64,000 bases of DNA from JBKPIY01 sp046730475 (GTDB lineage Bacteria > Actinomycetota > Thermoleophilia > Solirubrobacterales > 70-9), in the NCBI GenBank assembly GCA_046730475.1, contig JBKPIY010000005.1, forward strand, positions 42,235 to 106,234, given 5' to 3'. Numbering within the stretch: position 1 is the stretch's first letter; each line of letters begins with the position of its first letter. The notes under the pieces were generated by a model. The model was not told the origin of the DNA and made no database searches. It worked only from the letters and a program-made list of their open reading frames with translations. Position numbers and translations under genes: made by a program. This document shows, piece after piece, positions 58,412 through 64,000 of this stretch.

Positions 58412-59337
58412 GCGCCCGGATCAAGGCGATGAGCACCAAGGCCAAGGTCCTGCTGGCCGTCGCGCTCTACCTGCTGATCACGATCGCGCTCGGGGTGGCG
58501 ACCGGCAGCGCCGGCAAGAATGAGGAGTTCAAGCCCCAGAACGAGTTCAAGCTCGAGGCCTGGGTCCCGATCCACCTCGGCCCTATCGACGTCTCGATCA
58601 ACAAGTTCGTCGTCTACCTGCTGCTGGCGAGCGCGCTCACCGTCTGGGTGATGGTCTTCATCTCGCGCCGGATGCAGGCGAAGCCGAACCGGGTCCAGAC
58701 CGCGATGGAGGTCGCCTACGACCTCACCCGAAACAACATCACCGGCGGCAACCTCGAGGGCCACACGGCGATCCGTTGGTTCCCGTTCATCGCCACCCTG
58801 TTCTTCTTCATCTCCTTCTCGAACCTCCTCGGGTATCTGCCCCTGCCCACCAACACCGAGAACGAGGTCAGCGTGTTCGGCCTCGACATCCCCACCTTCT
58901 CGATCTACGCGGCGACCGCGAACATCTCATTCCCGCTCGCTCTCACCCTGGTCGTCTGGTTCTCGTACCACATCGAGGGGATCAGGGCGAAGGGGGCATT
59001 CGGCTACGCGAAGAGCTTCCTGCCGGCGGGCCTGGAATCGATGAACCCGATCGGGAAGGCGCTGATCTTCGCGATCGAGCTTCTGTCTCAGTTCATGCGG
59101 CTGGTATCGCTCTCGGTGCGACTGTTTGCCAACATCCTCGCCGGTCACCTGCTGCTCCTGTTCATGGGAGGCGGGCTGGCGGTGCTGCTCGGGATCGCGG
59201 CACTGGGAGCGCTCACATTCCCGCTCGCGTTCGTGTTCTTCGTCCTCGAGGTGGGGCTGATCGCGACGCTTCAGGCGTTCATCTTCTCCACCCTTACAGC
59301 CATCTACATCGGCGGCGCCGTCGCCGAGAGTCACTAA
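58408..59337 (+). CDS. atpB: ATP synthase Fo subunit a
   Basis: The 309-residue protein has five to six helices, with the essential Arg in LSVRLFANILAGHLLLLF and the usual C-terminal helix (FFVLEVGLIATLQAFIFSTLTAIYI). A periplasmic segment (about 37-60) precedes helix 2. It forms the proton half-channels against the c-ring. Confidence 0.96.
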   Translation: MSARIKAMSTKAKVLLAVALYLLITIALGVATGSAGKNEEFKPQNEFKLEAWVPIHLGPIDVSINKFVVYLLLASALTVWVMVFISRRMQAKPNRVQTAMEVAYDLTRNNITGGNLEGHTAIRWFPFIATLFFFISFSNLLGYLPLPTNTENEVSVFGLDIPTFSIYAATANISFPLALTLVVWFSYHIEGIRAKGAFGYAKSFLPAGLESMNPIGKALIFAIELLSQFMRLVSLSVRLFANILAGHLLLLFMGGGLAVLLGIAALGALTFPLAFVFFVLEVGLIATLQAFIFSTLTAIYIGGAVAESH

Positions 59338-59358
59338 GCAAGGAAGGGAGCTGCACAA

Positions 59359-59511
59359 ATGGACCTGTTGACCCCGATCGCCCAGGTCACCGACACGGGG
59401 ATCACGGACGCCGGCAAGGCGATCGCGCTCGGCGTCGGTGCCGGCCTCGGCTCGATCGGAGCCGGGATCGGCATCGGCTTCATCTTCGGCCTGATCGCGT
59501 TTTTCCTCTAG
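59359..59511 (+). CDS. atpE: ATP synthase Fo subunit c, internally truncated
   Basis: ATG 59359 follows the ribosome-binding site AAGGAAGGGAG. The frame encodes 50 residues: MDLLTPIAQV, then helix 1 with the glycine motif (GVGAGLGSIGAGIGIG) and FIFG, directly joined to LIAFFL and stop. Normal c subunits have about 70-90 residues: a polar loop (RQPE) and helix 2 with the proton-binding Glu/Asp are missing here. LIAFFL looks like the normal end of helix 2, so about 30-35 residues appear to be deleted in frame. As written it cannot carry protons. Either an assembly error, a true deletion with another copy elsewhere, or a new form. Confidence 0.8.
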   Translation: MDLLTPIAQVTDTGITDAGKAIALGVGAGLGSIGAGIGIGFIFGLIAFFL

Positions 59512-59515
59512 GCCG

Positions 59516-60094
59516 GTGGAGGCGCTCGCCCACATAGCGGCCCTCGCCCCGCCGGTCGCAAGCGGCGGCAGCTTCCTGGTCTCACCGGGCCTCGGCCTGA
59601 TGATCTGGACGCTGGTCGTCTTCCTGTTCACGATGTACGTGCTGAGCAAGGTTGCCTTCCCCCGGATCCAGGAGGCGCTCGACAGGCGCGCCAATGCGAT
59701 TCGCGCGTCGATCGAGTCCGCCGAGAAGACTCGCGAGGAGGCCGATCAGATCCTCGCCGAGTACCGGGCGCGGTTGAAGGAGGCCCGCGAGCAGGCCGAG
59801 GAGATCGTCGAGCGCGCCCGGAAGGCCGCCGACTCGACCCTGGCCCACGCGACCGAGGAGGGCCGCGAGAAGCGCGAGGAGCTGCTCGTTGCGGCGCGGC
59901 GCGACATCGAGGCCGAGACCAGGCGCTCGCTGGAGCGGATCCGCAAGGAGGTCGCCGACCTCACCGTGCTCGCAACCGAAAGGGTGACCCGCAAGAGCCT
60001 CACCGCCGACGACCACAAGCGGCTGATCGAGGAGGCCTTGGGCGAGGTCGACTTCTCCGCCCTCGGTGGAAACGGAGGGACGGCGAGGCCGTGA
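59516..60094 (+). CDS. atpF: ATP synthase Fo subunit b
   Basis: The 192-residue protein has one membrane helix (about 25-48, GLMIWTLVVFLFTMYVLSKVAF) and a long charged helix (EKTREEADQILAEYRARLKEAREQAEE) for the peripheral stalk. GTG 59516 starts 4 bp after the atpE stop, so the operon spacing around atpE is normal. Confidence 0.95.
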   Translation: MEALAHIAALAPPVASGGSFLVSPGLGLMIWTLVVFLFTMYVLSKVAFPRIQEALDRRANAIRASIESAEKTREEADQILAEYRARLKEAREQAEEIVERARKAADSTLAHATEEGREKREELLVAARRDIEAETRRSLERIRKEVADLTVLATERVTRKSLTADDHKRLIEEALGEVDFSALGGNGGTARP

Positions 60095-60185
60095 CGGGGC
60101 TGCGAAGCCAATCGCGTCGTAACCCTGGATCCCCGGAAGCGAAGCCGAGGAGATCGGGGTCGCTGGCCGGGAAGGAGGAATAGGG

Positions 60186-60725
60186 ATGGCAATCGAGGAG
60201 ATAGCGAGGGTGTACGCGGACGCGCTGTTCGGCGCCGCCAAGGACACCGGCAAGCTCGAGCAGATCCACGAGCAGCTCGGCCAGTTCGCCGACGCGCTCG
60301 CCGACAGCCGCGAGATGTCGGTCTTCTTCTTCAGCCCGTACTTCTCCTCGACCGAGAAGAAGGACGCGATCCGGCGCGCGGTCGCCGGCGCCGAGCCGGA
60401 GATGCTCAACTTCCTCGAGCTGCTCGTCGAGAAGCACCGAATGCCGGTGATCTTCCGGATCCGGCGCCGGTTCGAGGCGCTGTGGGCGGAGGAGAACCGG
60501 CGACTCGAGGTGACCGTGACCAGCGCCATCGAGCTCGACGAGCAGGTGGTGCGGCGGATCGGCGAGGAGATCGAGCGCCAGACTGGCCACACCGTCGATC
60601 TTCAGAGCCGCGTCGACGAGGACATCCTCGGTGGCCTCGTGCTCCAGGTCGGCAACATGGTGCTAGACGCGAGCGTTCGAAACCGCCTGGAGAAACTGCG
60701 AAAGAACGTCGCCACCGCGGCGTAG
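60186..60725 (+). CDS. atpH: ATP synthase F1 subunit delta
   Basis: The 179-residue protein matches OSCP/delta: [22 protein letters not shown] at the start and [54 protein letters not shown] at the end. It joins the peripheral stalk to F1. ATG 60186 follows GGAAGGAGGAATAGGG. Unlike M. tuberculosis, subunits b and delta are separate genes. Confidence 0.95.
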   Translation: MAIEEIARVYADALFGAAKDTGKLEQIHEQLGQFADALADSREMSVFFFSPYFSSTEKKDAIRRAVAGAEPEMLNFLELLVEKHRMPVIFRIRRRFEALWAEENRRLEVTVTSAIELDEQVVRRIGEEIERQTGHTVDLQSRVDEDILGGLVLQVGNMVLDASVRNRLEKLRKNVATAA

Positions 60726-60745
60726 GAAAGGGAGCCTCAGAAGTC

Positions 60746-62398
<1,653 letters not shown>

Positions 62399-62407
62399 TG
62401 AGATCCG

Positions 62408-63337
62408 ATGGCCACCCGCAAGGAAGTCAAGAACCGGATCGCCTCGGTGAAGAACGTGCACAAGATCACCCGGGCAATGGAGATGGTCGCGGCCGCGCGG
62501 CTGCGCCGGGCCGAGCAGCGGATCGATGCCCTGCGTCCGTACGCGCGCGAGTTCCGGAAGATGACCCGCCAGGTCGCCGAAGCGGCCGGCTCGGAGGCCC
62601 GCCGCTTGCCGGTTCTCCAGGAGCACGACCAGGCGAGGAGGGTGGGGATCCTCCTGATCACGGGCGACCGCGGCCTGGCGGGCTCGTTCAACTCCCAGAT
62701 CATCCGCGAGGGGCTCCGGCTGAAGCGTCAGCTCCACGAGGAGGGCAAGGAGGTCGTCTTCTCGGTGGTCGGCCGGCGCGGCGCTTCCACCATGCGGTTC
62801 CGAGGTGAGCACCTTCGCGGGGACTTCGTCGGTTTCACCGACCGCCCCGCGTTCAGCGATGCCCGCCAGATCGCGGAGGAGTTGACGGCGGCGTACGTGG
62901 ACGGCGAGCTCCATCGGGTCGACCTGATCTTCAACCGCTACGTCTCGCCGCTCACCCAGTACGTACGGCGCCAGACGCTCCTGCCGGTGCAGCATGCCGA
63001 GGTCTTCGGCGAGGGTGTGGAGGAGTTGACCCCCGAGGAGCCCGAAGTGGACGCGGCCCTGGCCGAGGCCCACCGCAAGGCGCTGTGGGTGTACGAGCCC
63101 GAGCCCGAGGAGCTCCTTGCCATCCTCATCCCCGAGTACGCCAACCTGTCGGTGTTCCGGGCCCTGCTCGAGTCGACCGCCTCCGAGCACGGCGCGCGGA
63201 TGACGGCAATGCGGAACGCGGCCGAGAACGCGCAGGAGATGATCGGCGACCTCACCCTGGAGATGAACCGCGTCCGCCAGGCGGAGATCACTCAGGAAAT
63301 CTTGGAAGTCGTGGGAGGGGCGGAGGGCCTCTCCTGA
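62408..63337 (+). CDS. atpG: ATP synthase F1 subunit gamma
   Basis: The 309-residue protein has the two terminal rotor helices (VKNRIASVKNVHKITRAMEMVAAARLRRAEQRI at the start; EHGARMTAMRNAAENAQEMIGDLTLEMNRVRQAEITQEILEVVGG at the end) and the central Rossmann part (ILLITGDRGLAGSFNSQIIREG). It is the central shaft of the motor. Confidence 0.96.
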   Translation: MATRKEVKNRIASVKNVHKITRAMEMVAAARLRRAEQRIDALRPYAREFRKMTRQVAEAAGSEARRLPVLQEHDQARRVGILLITGDRGLAGSFNSQIIREGLRLKRQLHEEGKEVVFSVVGRRGASTMRFRGEHLRGDFVGFTDRPAFSDARQIAEELTAAYVDGELHRVDLIFNRYVSPLTQYVRRQTLLPVQHAEVFGEGVEELTPEEPEVDAALAEAHRKALWVYEPEPEELLAILIPEYANLSVFRALLESTASEHGARMTAMRNAAENAQEMIGDLTLEMNRVRQAEITQEILEVVGGAEGLS

Positions 63338-63348
63338 GAAGGAGATAA

Positions 63349-64000
<652 letters not shown>

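Overview
The window is a gene-dense, high-GC bacterial chromosome segment from an actinobacterium, most likely class Thermoleophilia (Solirubrobacterales-like). This is inferred from gene content, not a database match. The pointers are: a run related to M. tuberculosis Rv3030-Rv3031-Rv3032; a paired ArsA/Get3-like ATPase operon resembling Rv3679/Rv3680; the order rpmE, DUF1385, prfA, prmC, sua5, glyA, a wecA-like gene, then the atp operon; a secreted protein with an ALFVALGGSAVA-type leader and NSVHSKDI-type repeats; and many GTG/TTG starts. I saw no rRNA, tRNA, CRISPR array, insertion sequence or prophage.

Layout. 1-1.6 kb: end of a type IV pilus PilN/PilO-like operon. 1.7-3.9 kb: an HxlR regulator and an unrecognised 561-residue protein. 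3.9-8.7 kb: two Get3/ArsA-like ATPases divergent from an overlapping ParA-FtsZ pair whose FtsZ carries about 165 extra N-terminal residues. 8.8-14.4 kb: gamma-glutamyltransferase, LON-domain protein, class III adenylate cyclase, DipZ-like thiol-disulfide protein. 14.4-19.6 kb: methyltransferases, GH57 branching enzyme, GT4 glycosyltransferase and a hexapeptide acyltransferase, probably one polysaccharide pathway. 19.6-35 kb: acyl-CoA and organic-acid metabolism (MeaB, acyl-CoA dehydrogenase, thioesterase, thiolase, B12-dependent acyl-CoA mutase large and small subunits, EtfBA and ETF:quinone oxidoreductase), interspersed with PepA, an SCP2-like protein and small genes. 35-47 kb: sugar kinase, PHP-type phosphatase, GAF-GGDEF-like protein, UspA, trehalose synthase, a two-component pair, sulfatase, hydrolase. 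47-57.7 kb: translation genes (rpmE, prfA, prmC, sua5, glyA) with an SdpR-like regulator/AHSA1 pair and envelope glycan genes. 57.8 kb to the end: the F1Fo ATP synthase operon, running off the right edge inside atpD.

How the genes fit together. The 19.6-35 kb block forms a beta-oxidation and propionate or branched-acyl route. Acyl-CoA dehydrogenase passes electrons to EtfBA, then ETF-QO and quinone. Thiolase cleaves the product. The B12 mutase, with MeaB as chaperone, rearranges branched or methylmalonyl-type acyl-CoA. A TetR-type operator overlaps the etf promoter.

Most striking observations. (1) The atpE reading frame encodes only 50 residues: helix 1 is joined to the last few residues of helix 2, so the loop and the essential proton-carrying carboxylate are missing. 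(2) ParA overlaps an FtsZ with a Pro-Glu-rich N-terminal extension, outside any visible division cluster. (3) About twenty genes have a TANNNT-like -10 hexamer only 6-10 nt before the start codon, indicating widespread leaderless transcripts. (4) Several clean operator palindromes are present. (5) There are several decayed or internally deleted genes, and key residues are missing in ETF-QO and the GGDEF protein.
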